Translations under genes and position numbers: made by a program
In this document: positions 15,373 to 25,047 of the stretch, one piece after another
How the letters are laid out: each line of letters opens with the position of its first letter
Numbering within the stretch: position 1 is the first letter of the stretch
Notes under the pieces: generated by a model
Databases searched by the model: none
The model's input: the letters and a program-made list of their open reading frames with translations, nothing else
Told to the model about the DNA's origin: nothing
Assembly: GCA_947632355.1 (NCBI GenBank)
Contig: CANROY010000005.1
Location: 1 to 37,743 of the forward strand
From: an uncultured Bacilli bacterium
GTDB taxonomy: Bacteria; Bacillota_I; Bacilli_A; RF39; UBA660
Length of the DNA stretch: 37,743 bases
Direction: 5' to 3'

Positions 15373-17253
15373 TTATTTTAATGCTTTTGCAATTGCTTTT
15401 ATATCACCCGTTGGTACTATTATATCATAGAATTCATTTAATTGTTCAGAGCAGCCACCCGTATTATAACAAATAATCTTCGTTCCACAAGCTTTAGCTT
15501 CTAAGTTGACAGTAGGATAATTATCTTCATAAGTAGGATTTACAAAAACAGATGCATAAGAATATAAAGCTGCTAAATCTTGTTGATTTTCCGTTCTTTT
15601 TATTCCATAGATATTTTTATATTTTTGAATTTGTTTAAGTTGTTTACGATTTAGGCCTACTAAAACTATACAATAAAAATCATTAATATATTTTGAAAGT
15701 TCTAAAAAATCTTGAAATCCTTTTCTTTTCTCCCAAATACTTGCTACCCCCAAAATTACTTTTTTTTCTTTTGGTATTTGATATTTATCAAGAATTGTTG
15801 TATCTCTCATTGGTTTAAAGATATGTTTATCAATGGTATTGTTTATCGTAATAACTGGGTATTCCTTTAAAAAAGATTGCTTCACTAATTTATTTAGCCA
15901 ATCCGATGGTGTAATAATTGTCAAATTGGATAAACCTGTAAACATTTCTTTCTTTTTTCTAAAATTGCTTTTTGATGCATCCAAAATAAGACTCGATGGA
16001 TATCTTTTTTTATTAGGACAATGATGGCACTCTTTTTTCCATTTGTCACATCCTACTGCAGTAAAGTAAGGACAATGCCCCGTAAAAGGCCAACAATCAT
16101 GAAAGGTCCATAATAGTCTTCCTGTATATTTTGTTTTTAAAAAACGAAATAAAACTTTATAATTCAAATAGTAACCATGAATATTATGTAAATGAATAAT
16201 ATCAGGATTTTCCTTTCTTAATATTTTTACAATTTTTTTTGTTTTAAAATAGGATCCACTTCCATGCTTATCAAATATAGTTGTTAAAAACACATGAAAC
16301 CAAAAAGAAAAAAAGCCACCAACTTTGATACATTCTAAATTTTTAAAACCTTTTCTTCTCCCATAGATAGAAAGGCAGGCATAACCATCTTGTATGGCTT
16401 TTTTTTGAATATCTCCCATAATTTTACCAGTAGAACCATTACAAACTGTATTGATTTGTATATATTTTGGTTTTCCTAAATCTTCCATAATTTTATTTAT
16501 TTTCTTTTTATGATGAGCTTTGATTTTTTGTAATACAACACTTTCGATGGTTCTTTTTATATTGACGAAGAAAGGAAAAGGTATAGAATTATTCTTTAAA
16601 ACTGTATAGCTTTCTTTAAAATTTTCATAGTACCCTTTTAACCCTTTTGTACTAGCACCACCTGCACGCATGAAAACGAAAAAATCATTTCTATATTTTA
16701 AGTTAACATTAGAATGAATAAGTCGTAACATAAAATCTAAATCCGCTGTAATCTTATAATGCAAATCAAAATAACCATACTTTTTATAAACTTCTTTTTT
16801 TAAATACAAGGTGGGATGTGGCATATGCCATCCCTTTTTTTTAGAAACAGCTTTTGATTGAAATAAGCGATATGGTTTTTCTAAGTTTTCATCTAGCATT
16901 AATAAATTGGAATATATACCATCACAATCCTTTATATGGTCAATAATCGTTTGAAAAACATTTTTATGGGCCAGTATATCATCTGCATTTAAAATACCAA
17001 TAATGTCACCTGAAGACATTTGAATTCCTTTATTCATTGCATCAAAAAGGCCTTCATCTTTTTCTGATATCAACTTTAATTTACCATGAAACTTATCTTC
17101 ATATTTTTGGACAATCCTTACGGTCGCATCCGTACTTTTGCCATCTATAATAAGATATTCATAATTTAAATAAGTTTGTTTAAGTACACTTTCTAATGTA
17201 TCACGTATTGTTTTTTCAGCATTATAACATACAGTTATTATTGTTATTTTCAT
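15373..17253 (-). CDS. bifunctional GT2-GT4 glycosyltransferase fusion
   Basis: A 626-residue cytoplasmic protein made of two transferase domains. Residues 1 to about 245 are GT2 (ITVCYNAEKTIRDTLESVL, with DxD-like NADD at 89-92). Residues about 262-626 are GT4 of the WcaC-like kind: HLHNIHGYY, WTFHDCWPFTGHC, and a Cys-rich insert near GCDKWKKECHHC that may bind metal. The GT4 C-terminal half carries the E-x7-E-like site (YEDNYPTVNLEAKACG). The C-terminus stops soon after the sugar-nucleotide binding fold (KAIAKALK), slightly early for the family. Two consecutive sugar transfers by one chain are plausible. It follows the GT4 gene at 17284 by 30 nt. Confidence 0.85.
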   Translation of the reverse strand: MKITIITVCYNAEKTIRDTLESVLKQTYLNYEYLIIDGKSTDATVRIVQKYEDKFHGKLKLISEKDEGLFDAMNKGIQMSSGDIIGILNADDILAHKNVFQTIIDHIKDCDGIYSNLLMLDENLEKPYRLFQSKAVSKKKGWHMPHPTLYLKKEVYKKYGYFDLHYKITADLDFMLRLIHSNVNLKYRNDFFVFMRAGGASTKGLKGYYENFKESYTVLKNNSIPFPFFVNIKRTIESVVLQKIKAHHKKKINKIMEDLGKPKYIQINTVCNGSTGKIMGDIQKKAIQDGYACLSIYGRRKGFKNLECIKVGGFFSFWFHVFLTTIFDKHGSGSYFKTKKIVKILRKENPDIIHLHNIHGYYLNYKVLFRFLKTKYTGRLLWTFHDCWPFTGHCPYFTAVGCDKWKKECHHCPNKKRYPSSLILDASKSNFRKKKEMFTGLSNLTIITPSDWLNKLVKQSFLKEYPVITINNTIDKHIFKPMRDTTILDKYQIPKEKKVILGVASIWEKRKGFQDFLELSKYINDFYCIVLVGLNRKQLKQIQKYKNIYGIKRTENQQDLAALYSYASVFVNPTYEDNYPTVNLEAKACGTKIICYNTGGCSEQLNEFYDIIVPTGDIKAIAKALK

Positions 17254-17283
17254 AATGATTCTACTCCATATTCTTATTATACA

Positions 17284-18387
17284 CTATTTTTCATGATCTA
17301 CAGCTATTTTTAATTCTTTTAGAAAATTTAAATGATCTTCTACCATTTGTTCCATTGTATATTTTTGAATTATATTTAAATTTTCATTGCCAATTTGGTT
17401 AAGTTCCTTTTTGCTTTTTTGATTCATTTCATATAACTTATTTTGAAGTCCTTCTTTGTTATCCACATTAAATAAATAATCTTTCTTTAAAAGTTCTAAA
17501 GCTGCTAGTGTTTTATTACTGGAAATAACAGGTAAACCACAAGCCATTGCTTCATTAATGACTAGGCCCCATATATCTTCTCGACTTGGAAAGAAAAACA
17601 CATCTGCCATTTTATAGTATTCTATTATTTCTTTTTTATCTTTAAAACCTACAAAATAAACATTTTTGATCTTATAGTCTTTAAGAAATTGTTGATATTC
17701 TTCTTGTTTGGCACCAACTCCTGCAATTAGAAAAGCAACATCATTTGAAAAAGAATTTTCTTTTACTATATCCAGTAATAAATCATAGCCTTTTCTATAA
17801 ACTAGTTGTCCTACACTTAAAAAAATAGTTTTATAGTTATAGCCAGCTTTTTTACGTAATTTTAATTTTTCTTCATAAGATAAAGGCTTTTTTAAAATAT
17901 CTTCTTGGGTTAAAGAAGTAAAATGATATTCATAAACCTGTTCTATATTTGCACCATAATAAGTTAAATATTTGGTCGTTTCTTTTCCCGAAGAAAGCCA
18001 ATAGGAAGCAGAACGTATAAAAAAAGTTTTAATCCACTTGGTAATAAAATATTGATCTTGTATAAAGCCACCATCTGCAGAGATTGCATATTTTATTTTT
18101 TTATGTTTAAAGTAAAATCTAGCAATAGCTGATATTTTTGTAGCATACGTCCCCATAATAATAAAATCATAGTTTTCTTTTAAGAGAGAAAATAGGGTTT
18201 TTAAACGTTTTTTTCTAGGCAAAAAGACAGCATGAAAAAGATATTGATTATTTTTATACCACTCTTCATTTCTTTCTTTATCATTTCGATTTTCAAATAA
18301 TACAGTTAAATCTACTTTTTTGGCTAATTGATTAAAAAATAGAACACGATAAGGAGCAGGTATATTAGTCATAAATAATAGTTTCAT
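17284..18387 (-). CDS. GT4 family glycosyltransferase
   Basis: This 367-residue GT-B fold transferase has an N-terminal acceptor domain (LLFMTNIPAPYRVLFFNQLA) and a C-terminal nucleotide-sugar domain. The C-terminal domain carries FLSVGQLVYRKGYDLL and the motif FPSREDIWGLVINEAMACGLPVI, which holds the ExxxxxxxE retaining-enzyme pair. AAGGAGAG lies just before the ATG. It starts 14 nt after the DUF2304 gene, within the polysaccharide operon. Donor and acceptor cannot be deduced. Confidence 0.87.
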   Translation of the reverse strand: MKLLFMTNIPAPYRVLFFNQLAKKVDLTVLFENRNDKERNEEWYKNNQYLFHAVFLPRKKRLKTLFSLLKENYDFIIMGTYATKISAIARFYFKHKKIKYAISADGGFIQDQYFITKWIKTFFIRSASYWLSSGKETTKYLTYYGANIEQVYEYHFTSLTQEDILKKPLSYEEKLKLRKKAGYNYKTIFLSVGQLVYRKGYDLLLDIVKENSFSNDVAFLIAGVGAKQEEYQQFLKDYKIKNVYFVGFKDKKEIIEYYKMADVFFFPSREDIWGLVINEAMACGLPVISSNKTLAALELLKKDYLFNVDNKEGLQNKLYEMNQKSKKELNQIGNENLNIIQKYTMEQMVEDHLNFLKELKIAVDHEK

Positions 18388-18401
18388 GATACTCTCCTTT
18401 T

Positions 18402-18740
18402 TTATTTTTGTATTTTTTCTTTTAACATAGATACTTCTTGCACTAAAAGAGTAATCTTTCTTTTTTGTTCTGAAATAATAATTGTTAATAATAAAGTAAT
18501 CAGTAATAATAAACCTAATATGATACCTGTAACTAAACTAACAGAAGTTTCAAAACCAATTAAAGATGTAAAAAAAGTAATGACTTTTGGAAACGCACCA
18601 ACTAAAAAGATCACAATAGCAGCAGCTAACCAAAAAAGAGAATATTTAATAGGTAACTTATTTTTGGATATTAATTTTAATATACTTAAAATTAATACAA
18701 AAGAAAATAGAATTAAAAAAATTTTTAAATTAGTTTGCAT
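18402..18740 (-). CDS. DUF2304 small membrane protein
   Basis: A 112-residue protein with three hydrophobic helices (about 5-23, 32-52, 66-90) and a charged coiled tail ending in SMLKEKIQK, the DUF2304 arrangement. DUF2304 genes commonly sit next to DPM-type GT2 genes. The streptococcal relative GacJ increases the activity of GacI, the GlcNAc-phosphate-undecaprenol synthase. Here the ATG lies within the last 11 nt of the DPM-type GT2 gene, so the two are translationally coupled and probably form such a pair. Confidence 0.82.
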   Translation of the reverse strand: MQTNLKIFLILFSFVLILSILKLISKNKLPIKYSLFWLAAAIVIFLVGAFPKVITFFTSLIGFETSVSLVTGIILGLLLLITLLLTIIISEQKRKITLLVQEVSMLKEKIQK

Positions 18741-19458
18741 CCTTCTTACCTCTTTTCATTAATAGAATATTTAAAATAACATTGATCATATAATACACAT
18801 TTTTCCAAGTATGAATAGAAGATTTGCCCCCTTCTCTATCCTTCATACGAACTCCAATTTCTTTTACTTTATATCCTCTTGATAAAATATAAACTGTGGA
18901 AATAGGTTCGGGATACTCCATAGGATAAATTTCTGTAAATAGTTTAATTAATTTTTTATTAATTGCTCGAAATCCACTAGTTGTATCATAGATTTTTTCT
19001 CCAGTTTTCCATTTTATAATTGTAGAAATAAGACGAATCCCTACTCTTCGTAATTGCGAAGATTTAAATTGACTTTTACTATCTTTAACAAAACGAGAGC
19101 CAATGACCATATCGGCTTTCTTTTCTAGGATGGGTTGTATTAATTTTTCTAAATCATCCGTATTATGTTGTCCATCTCCATCCAATTGAATAGCAATATC
19201 ATACTCATGCTCTAAAGCATACTTATAACCAGTTTGGACAGCTCCTCCAATACCTAGATTGGTAATTAAAGAAATATGAGGAATCGCATGTTCCGTTAAG
19301 ATTTTTTTGGTTTGATCAAAACTTCCATCATCAACAACTAAAACATCATAATTCGTTTTATGATTGGAATTATATTCCAAAATGGATTGATATGTCTTTT
19401 CAATATTATCTTCTTCATTGTAGGCTGGAATAATAATTAATACTTTTTCTTTTTTCAT
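18730..19458 (-). CDS. DPM-type polyprenyl-phosphate glycosyltransferase (GT2)
   Basis: This 242-residue GT2 enzyme has LIIIPAYNEEDNIEKTY (about 7-23), a VVDDGSFD motif and QLDGDGQHNTDD carrying the catalytic DxD. It also has the GSRF motif typical of dolichol/undecaprenyl-phosphate sugar synthases. Unlike the GtrB-like enzyme at 12491-13453 it has no C-terminal membrane helices; the overlapping DUF2304 gene may supply the membrane part, as GacJ does for GacI. A promoter (19480-19509) and AGAGGG site lie upstream. Its likely role is to make a lipid-linked monosaccharide used for side-group addition. Confidence 0.88.
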   Translation of the reverse strand: MKKEKVLIIIPAYNEEDNIEKTYQSILEYNSNHKTNYDVLVVDDGSFDQTKKILTEHAIPHISLITNLGIGGAVQTGYKYALEHEYDIAIQLDGDGQHNTDDLEKLIQPILEKKADMVIGSRFVKDSKSQFKSSQLRRVGIRLISTIIKWKTGEKIYDTTSGFRAINKKLIKLFTEIYPMEYPEPISTVYILSRGYKVKEIGVRMKDREGGKSSIHTWKNVYYMINVILNILLMKRGKKDAN

Positions 19459-19479
19459 ATAATACCCTCTTATCTATTA

Positions 19480-19509
19480 ATTTTATCAAAATCATTCATA
19501 TTATGTAAA
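19480..19509 (-). promoter_or_regulatory. internal promoter before the DPM-type GT2 gene
   Basis: On the minus strand TTTACA (19509-19504) and TAAAAT (19485-19480) are 18 nt apart in a 59-bp gap, one of the few real gaps in this part of the locus. Confidence 0.45.
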
Positions 19510-19517
19510 GAATAGAG

Positions 19518-21428
19518 TTATTTAATATGCCAACATTTTTTTAAAAAATCAATTCTTTTTTTCATTTCTTGATGTTGTTCTTTTCCTAAAGAAAATTCTT
19601 TATTGATTCTATCATATATTTTCATTATTTCTTTAATATGTTTTGTATGATCCATAATACTACTAACATTATTTCCATGCTCACGATAATAATTTAACGT
19701 TTGCTTTGAATAGGCAACATCTCCGTTTTTTAAAACATTTAGATAGAATAACCAATCTCCTGCTTGTTGATAGTCACCAGATTCTAAAAAATATTCATGA
19801 TAATCCTTCTTTTTTATAATACAGCTTGATACATTGGCAATAGTACAATTCAAGTAAGAAAATTCTTTTATTTCTTGTAATCCGTTTTTAACATAGGATT
19901 TATCCCAATGATGCGTATTTCGAATATCAATTTGAGGAATAATAGTTTTCATAGTTATATAACCTTTTTCATCTATAAAAGCTGTATTTGCATAACTAAT
20001 TAAAATATTTTTATTTTTTTGTATTGGTTTTACCAAAGTTTTTAATAAATTCGATTCGCAATAATCATCTGCTTCTGCAATCCATACATAATCTCCACTA
20101 GCAATTTCAAAACCTTTTTCCCATTGTTTAAAAGCAGAACCACTGTTGATTTGATTGTATATTTTTGAAACTTTAATATAAGGATTTAAATCTTGTACCA
20201 AAGTATCAATTAAATCTCGTGAATGATCAGTAGAATAATCATCCAATAAAATAATTTCATAGATTTTATATGTTTGCTTTAATATACTATATAAACGTTC
20301 TATTAAAAATCTTTCATAATTATAATTTGGAATTACAACTGAGATTTTAATTGGTTCCTCTTTCCTTTTTTGTTGCAATTTAGCTAATTCTACTAAAGAA
20401 TTGTATGTTATTTTTTTAGGGATAACAGATTTTTTTCTCAATAAAATAGATAATAATTTATATAGTGTGATTAATAAGTTGGCCATAAAATAATGACCAT
20501 TACAAAGAAATTTTAACAAAACTTTATAATATAATCTATGTTTCTTCCCACTTAAATCTAAAAATCTCCAATATCTTGAATTTTTTCTAATATTATATTT
20601 TTGGGTTTGTTTGTTAAATTCTTTCAGCACTTTTTGACGATAGAAAAATCTTTTTTCTTTTGGAATTACATATAATAAAAGTAAAATCACTTGATGAAAA
20701 ATAAGTACATCTTTTAATTCATTAAAATACTTGGAACCCTTTATTCTTTCTATTGTGGTATCAACAGCCTCAATAATATCAAATCGTTTCATTGAAAATT
20801 TTGAATTTTGAATTGAATTTTCTCTTTGAACATAATTGTAATGACAAGGAGCATAAACAATCTTTTTAGCATTTACTAGAGTTGGAATAACAACTGCGAT
20901 ATCTTCATTAATTTTTCCTGTAGCAAATTCATATTTTTTAATCAAATCTGCTTTAAATAATTTATTGCATGCCGAAGCAGCTAGACCGTTATTTACAATA
21001 TTGATAATATTCCATTCTCCTTCACAACATTTGCAAATGGTTTCTACGTTCTTTTTTGGATAAACTAAATTCATATCACAAATGGCTACATCTGCATTTG
21101 TATCTTTCATAGAATTCCACAAAACTTCATAATAATCTTCATCAACATAATCATCGCTATCAATAAAGCCGATAAACTCGCCTTGCGAAACTTTTAATCC
21201 TCTATTTCTAGAATAAGCAAGTCCTTTATTTCCTTCATTATAGAGAACTACACATTTTTGATTTTTTTCGTATGATTTTAAAATGTTTTTAGAATGATCA
21301 GTGGAACCATCTTCTATTAAAATAATTTCTAAATTTTCATATGTTTGCTTTAATAAAGAATCAATACATTTTTCAATATATTTTTCAGTATTATAAATGG
21401 ATACAATGATTGATATTTTAGGGTTCAT
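19518..21428 (-). CDS. tandem GT2-GT2 glycosyltransferase fusion
   Basis: A 636-residue protein with two GT2 domains. The first (residues 1 to about 320) has IIVSIYNTEKYIEKCIDSLL, EDGSTDHS (39-46) and DSDD (90-93), of the EpsH/capsule type. The second starts near 360 (VVIPNYNYERFLIERLYSIL) with DDYSTDHS and AEADD (about 450). A helical, basic linker lies between. Such double transferases often add two sugars of a repeat unit. The ATG has AGAGGT formed by the last codons of the preceding gene and starts 3 nt after its stop. By position it resembles the multi-domain transferases in rhamnan loci such as RgpF/GacG, without being an evident orthologue. Confidence 0.85.
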   Translation of the reverse strand: MNPKISIIVSIYNTEKYIEKCIDSLLKQTYENLEIILIEDGSTDHSKNILKSYEKNQKCVVLYNEGNKGLAYSRNRGLKVSQGEFIGFIDSDDYVDEDYYEVLWNSMKDTNADVAICDMNLVYPKKNVETICKCCEGEWNIINIVNNGLAASACNKLFKADLIKKYEFATGKINEDIAVVIPTLVNAKKIVYAPCHYNYVQRENSIQNSKFSMKRFDIIEAVDTTIERIKGSKYFNELKDVLIFHQVILLLLYVIPKEKRFFYRQKVLKEFNKQTQKYNIRKNSRYWRFLDLSGKKHRLYYKVLLKFLCNGHYFMANLLITLYKLLSILLRKKSVIPKKITYNSLVELAKLQQKRKEEPIKISVVIPNYNYERFLIERLYSILKQTYKIYEIILLDDYSTDHSRDLIDTLVQDLNPYIKVSKIYNQINSGSAFKQWEKGFEIASGDYVWIAEADDYCESNLLKTLVKPIQKNKNILISYANTAFIDEKGYITMKTIIPQIDIRNTHHWDKSYVKNGLQEIKEFSYLNCTIANVSSCIIKKKDYHEYFLESGDYQQAGDWLFYLNVLKNGDVAYSKQTLNYYREHGNNVSSIMDHTKHIKEIMKIYDRINKEFSLGKEQHQEMKKRIDFLKKCWHIK

Positions 21429-21431
21429 TTT

Positions 21432-22268
21432 TTATACCTCTTTCATATAGTTTATTAAAAGTTCTAATGATTTTAAACGTTCTTCTACTTTAAATAAATT
21501 TTTTAAACGTTCATCTTTATATAATTTTTTTAGTGAAACACTTTCTTTATGATAGACTTCCATTTTTGGATCATAAATAGTTTTTAAATGGTCTCTTTTA
21601 ATACGCACGTACAAAAAATCTTCTTCATGAAACAAGAATGTACCATCATAAAACGCATCTTCATATTTTTCTAAATATTTTTTGGAAAAAACAAGACAAC
21701 AACCATGCAAAGCAACATTCTTTTGTAAACGTTTGCCATTTGTTGGTTTTATAGGTTGTTTTAATTTATGTTTTAGAGTTAAATAAACTTTTAGTAAACA
21801 AGTTAAGAATGCACTTTTATAAATTGCAATTAATTTTTTTAAATACTCAATTTCTTTTAAAACTCGTTCTTCATTTTCATAGGCAGGAAATGGATTACAA
21901 GAATCTCCTTCTGTAATAATTTTTCCACCTAACATATCAAAATGGTACTTTTTATCATTTTCTTTTATACGTGTAATAAAATCATTTTGCGTTATTAGAA
22001 CATCATTGTTTAAAACAACAATATATTTTGGATCATATTTACTTTTTGCTAATTGAATTCCTTTATTATTGGCTTTAGCAAATCCTAAATTTTCTTTTAA
22101 TAAAATTAAATCATCCACTTGTTGTTGCAACATAGCAGCAGCTCCAGCCTTCAAAGAATGATTATCCACGACAATAATTTTTTTACTCCCTTTTATCTTT
22201 TTTATCGACTCAATAGAATGAATAGTATCATCTAAATTATAATAATGCAAAATGACAAAAGCAACCAT
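21432..22268 (-). CDS. GT2 family glycosyltransferase, WbbL/rhamnosyltransferase-like
   Basis: This 278-residue GT2 domain protein has VAFVILHYYNLDDTIHSIES at the N-terminus, VVDNHS, NLGFAKANNKGI and the DxD-region LNNDV. The pattern NxGFAxAxNxG is typical of WbbL/RgpB-like rhamnosyltransferases. The C-terminal half has HGCCLVFSKKYLEKY, then a FHEEDF motif giving the putative base. It starts 2 nt after the wzm stop, with its GAGGAGG site inside the last wzm codons. Transfer of rhamnose is family-based inference; no dTDP-rhamnose synthesis genes are in this window. Confidence 0.85.
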   Translation of the reverse strand: MVAFVILHYYNLDDTIHSIESIKKIKGSKKIIVVDNHSLKAGAAAMLQQQVDDLILLKENLGFAKANNKGIQLAKSKYDPKYIVVLNNDVLITQNDFITRIKENDKKYHFDMLGGKIITEGDSCNPFPAYENEERVLKEIEYLKKLIAIYKSAFLTCLLKVYLTLKHKLKQPIKPTNGKRLQKNVALHGCCLVFSKKYLEKYEDAFYDGTFLFHEEDFLYVRIKRDHLKTIYDPKMEVYHKESVSLKKLYKDERLKNLFKVEERLKSLELLINYMKEV

Positions 22269-22270
22269 AA

Positions 22271-23041
22271 TTAAACCTCCTCAGCAAACCCCTTTGCTAA
22301 TTTTTTAAATAAGAGATAAGCAAGGGTACAAAAGGCAATGCATCCTACTATTAAAAACCCTAATGATCCTAAATTTGGCATTTGTTGATAGAAAAAGATG
22401 TCACGATAAGAATTAATAATTAAACCTAATGGATTTAAATTGATAATGGAAGCAATTTTAGTACCAGCAAACATGGTTGGTGAATAAAGAATTGGAGTTG
22501 CATAAAAAAGCATAGTTACAAAAAAGTTAATAATATACTCTAAATCTCTTATATAAATATCAATAGCACTGGTAATGAGTACAACCCCTAAAGAAAATAA
22601 ATATTGAGCAAGAACTATAACCGGTAACCATAAAATATAAAAACTTAAGCCAATGCCAGAACAAAACAAGAAAATTAAAATAATTAAACAAGAAATTAAA
22701 AAGTTAATCATACCACTTGTAACAACAGAAATAGGCAGTATTTCTCTAGGAAAATATACCTTTTTTATAATGCCGGCGTTCCCTAAAATAGAAGTGGTAC
22801 CAAGAGCAATTGTATTCGTAAACCAAGTCCAAGGAAGAACACCAATAATGATAAACGTAACATAATGCGGTTCTGTACTTTTTAATAAAAATGGAAACAC
22901 AATCGCATAAACTAAAGTCATTAAAAGAGGATTAACAAAAGACCATAAAACACCTAAAAAAGAGCCTTTGTATTTTCCACGTATTTCTTTTTTAACACTG
23001 GTTTTTAATAGTTCACGATATTTATATAATTCTTTAAACAT
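22271..23041 (-). CDS. wzm: ABC-2 type polysaccharide exporter permease (Wzm/TagG/RgpC type)
   Basis: Permease half of an exporter for undecaprenyl-linked polysaccharide. It has six hydrophobic segments after a basic cytoplasmic N-terminus containing KKEIRGKYKGSFLGVLWSFVNPL, the strongly conserved start of this family. I set the start at the ATG at 23041 (256 residues), 1 nt after the wzt stop. A GTG at 23050 would give an 8-nt overlap and three more residues. Partner of the ATPase encoded immediately upstream. Wall teichoic acid TagG and streptococcal GacD/RgpC are relatives; the sequence alone does not distinguish them. Confidence 0.9.
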   Translation of the reverse strand: MFKELYKYRELLKTSVKKEIRGKYKGSFLGVLWSFVNPLLMTLVYAIVFPFLLKSTEPHYVTFIIIGVLPWTWFTNTIALGTTSILGNAGIIKKVYFPREILPISVVTSGMINFLISCLIILIFLFCSGIGLSFYILWLPVIVLAQYLFSLGVVLITSAIDIYIRDLEYIINFFVTMLFYATPILYSPTMFAGTKIASIINLNPLGLIINSYRDIFFYQQMPNLGSLGFLIVGCIAFCTLAYLLFKKLAKGFAEEV

Positions 23042-23042
23042 A

Positions 23043-23774
23043 TTAACCACACACCTTTATGTATTCATTAATGACTTCTTCGTCTGATCCATCCATTTTT
23101 ACTTTGCCTTCATGTAACCATATGGCACGTTTGCAAAGTTTTTTGATAGCATCCAAACTATGACTTACAATCACTATAGTTGTTCCATCTTTTTTTAATT
23201 CTTCTAATTTTTGAAAACACTTATCTTGAAAATGTTGGTCTCCTACTGCTAAAATTTCATCAATAAGCAAAATTTCTGCATCGACATTAATGGCTACTGA
23301 AAAAGCAAGACGCATATACATACCAGATGAATAAGTACGTACAGGACTATCAATAAATTCTCCTAATTCGGAAAATTCAATGATTTTATCTAAACGAGCA
23401 TCAATTTCTTCTTTTGTTAAACCGAATATTGCGGCATTAAAATAAATATTTTCACGCCCAGTAAAATCCGGATGAAAACCCGCTCCTAACTCAAGCAAAG
23501 ATGTAAGTTTTCCATGGGTTACTATTTTACCTTGTGTAGGATAAATAATTTTCGTCATCAATTTCAAAAGTGTCGATTTGCCACTACCATTCACTCCAAT
23601 TAATGCAACCGTTTCTCCCTTATTTATAGTAAGAGAAATATCTTTTAAAACAATGTGATTGTCTGCTTTTTTCTTATTCCAAAACACAAGTCTTTCTTTT
23701 AGAGTGCTTGGTTTATCATAATAAAGTTTAAAACTTTTCGTAACGTTTTTTACTTCAATCGCAACCTCATTCAT
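23043..23774 (-). CDS. wzt: ABC polysaccharide exporter ATPase (Wzt/TagH/RgpD type)
   Basis: This 243-residue ATPase has Walker A GVNGSGKST (60-68), a Q-loop region with LLELGAGFHPDFTGRENIY (characteristic of Wzt/TagH), the signature YSSGMYMRLAFS, Walker B ILLIDEILAVGD and a switch His in VSHS. It ends right after the nucleotide-binding domain, so it lacks the C-terminal carbohydrate-binding domain of E. coli O9a-type Wzt. Export should therefore not depend on a chain-end cap read by this subunit. AGGAGG lies 8 nt before the ATG, and a promoter lies in the gap upstream. Confidence 0.92.
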   Translation of the reverse strand: MNEVAIEVKNVTKSFKLYYDKPSTLKERLVFWNKKKADNHIVLKDISLTINKGETVALIGVNGSGKSTLLKLMTKIIYPTQGKIVTHGKLTSLLELGAGFHPDFTGRENIYFNAAIFGLTKEEIDARLDKIIEFSELGEFIDSPVRTYSSGMYMRLAFSVAINVDAEILLIDEILAVGDQHFQDKCFQKLEELKKDGTTIVIVSHSLDAIKKLCKRAIWLHEGKVKMDGSDEEVINEYIKVCG

Positions 23775-23804
23775 GCATATTCCTCCTAATCTATATCTTT
23801 ATTT

Positions 23805-23833
23805 ATTCTATCAAATTGTTTATTCTTTGTCTA
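23805..23833 (-). promoter_or_regulatory. internal promoter before the exporter genes
   Basis: On the minus strand TAGACA (23833-23828) and TAGAAT (23810-23805) are 17 nt apart, within the 102-bp gap between the DUF1972 transferase and wzt. Confidence 0.5.
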
Positions 23834-23876
23834 TTTTTCTAGTAAAATTAGTCCATATTTGCATAAAAATCTATTA

Positions 23877-25031
23877 TCACCAAATTTTTTTATACTCCTC
23901 TACTACTTTTCCCCACGTATAAGCACTTTTTATACGTTCTTTGGCTAAAGTTTCATATTTTTTTATCATTTTTGAATCAAATTGTTCACATTTATCTAGA
24001 ATTCTTACCAAATCATTTTTGAAGCGACTAAAATATAAACAACTGGTCATTCCTACTTCTACATTATAAATAGCATTGTATAAAATATTGATTTTTGTTG
24101 TCGCAAGGGCTTCTAGTAAACTTGGATTTGTTCCTCCAGCACTATGACCATGAATATAAGCAAAAGCATTTTTTCTAAAATAAAGTAAGGAAGGTTTATC
24201 ATAAATGGGTCCTATAAACTTAATTCTTTTATCCGATAAAAAATTTGTTTTTTGTTGTAATTGTTTATAAAATTTATTTTGTTCAACATTCGAAATAATT
24301 ACTAAATCTTTTTTGGTATTTGAATTTCTAAATTCACGAATCACAAGTTCATAGTTATTTTCAGGCACAAATCTACCAACCATTAAGTAATAATTATTTT
24401 CTTTTATGTTGTATTTTTTTAGAATATTTTCGACAAGTTCTGTTTTTTCTTCTTTTTCATTTAAATAAGCACCATACGGAATAAAATAGGTTTTCTTCTT
24501 ATATTTTTTATATTTATTATCAATATAATTTTGAATGGCTTTGCTATCGCAGACTATAAAATCACTATGTTTTACCATACAGGCCTCACTAATTTTAAAG
24601 CATTCCTTAATCCACCAAGCCCATTTATCTCTCATCCATTCTAAGCCATCAGGATTTAAATAAATAAGTATTCCTTGTTTTTTTAATGAATGAATTAAAA
24701 AAGAATAAAAAGGTCCTACACGACAACCTAAAACATAGACAACTACATTTTCTAAATGGTTTTTCTTTATGTACTGTTTTAAATATTTTAGTGCATTTAT
24801 GGCATAGAAAAACATGGTAACGAACCCTATTTTTGGAGTATAAACTTGCATACAAGAAACACCATCTTTATCCAAGATCGTTTTGTTTTCTTTCTTGTTG
24901 TGATTCAGTTCTGGTATATGGAATTTAACAGACTTATCTTTATAATTTTGAATTAGATTTGTCACAAAAGTTTCCCATCCGCCATAATTTGATTGATAGC
25001 CTCTTGCACCAATAATGATTATATTTTTCAT
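23877..25031 (-). CDS. DUF1972 GT4 glycosyltransferase, RgpA/Cps2T-like
   Basis: This 384-residue GT-B enzyme has the N-terminal DUF1972 domain with IIIGARGYQSNYGGWETFV (GGWETF at about 17-22), LGCRVGPF and NPDGLEWMRDKW, then a GT4 C-terminal domain (MVGRFVPENNYELVI, HGHSAGGTNPSLLEAL). DUF1972 enzymes of streptococci (Cps2T, RgpA/GacB) add the first rhamnose to the lipid-linked initiating sugar. This protein sits three genes after TagO and directly before the exporter, as in those loci, so the same committed step is a reasonable inference. AAGGAG lies 8 nt before the ATG; the preceding stop is 16 nt away. Confidence 0.88.
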   Translation of the reverse strand: MKNIIIIGARGYQSNYGGWETFVTNLIQNYKDKSVKFHIPELNHNKKENKTILDKDGVSCMQVYTPKIGFVTMFFYAINALKYLKQYIKKNHLENVVVYVLGCRVGPFYSFLIHSLKKQGILIYLNPDGLEWMRDKWAWWIKECFKISEACMVKHSDFIVCDSKAIQNYIDNKYKKYKKKTYFIPYGAYLNEKEEKTELVENILKKYNIKENNYYLMVGRFVPENNYELVIREFRNSNTKKDLVIISNVEQNKFYKQLQQKTNFLSDKRIKFIGPIYDKPSLLYFRKNAFAYIHGHSAGGTNPSLLEALATTKINILYNAIYNVEVGMTSCLYFSRFKNDLVRILDKCEQFDSKMIKKYETLAKERIKSAYTWGKVVEEYKKIW

Positions 25032-25047
25032 TTCTCTTTCTCCTTGC

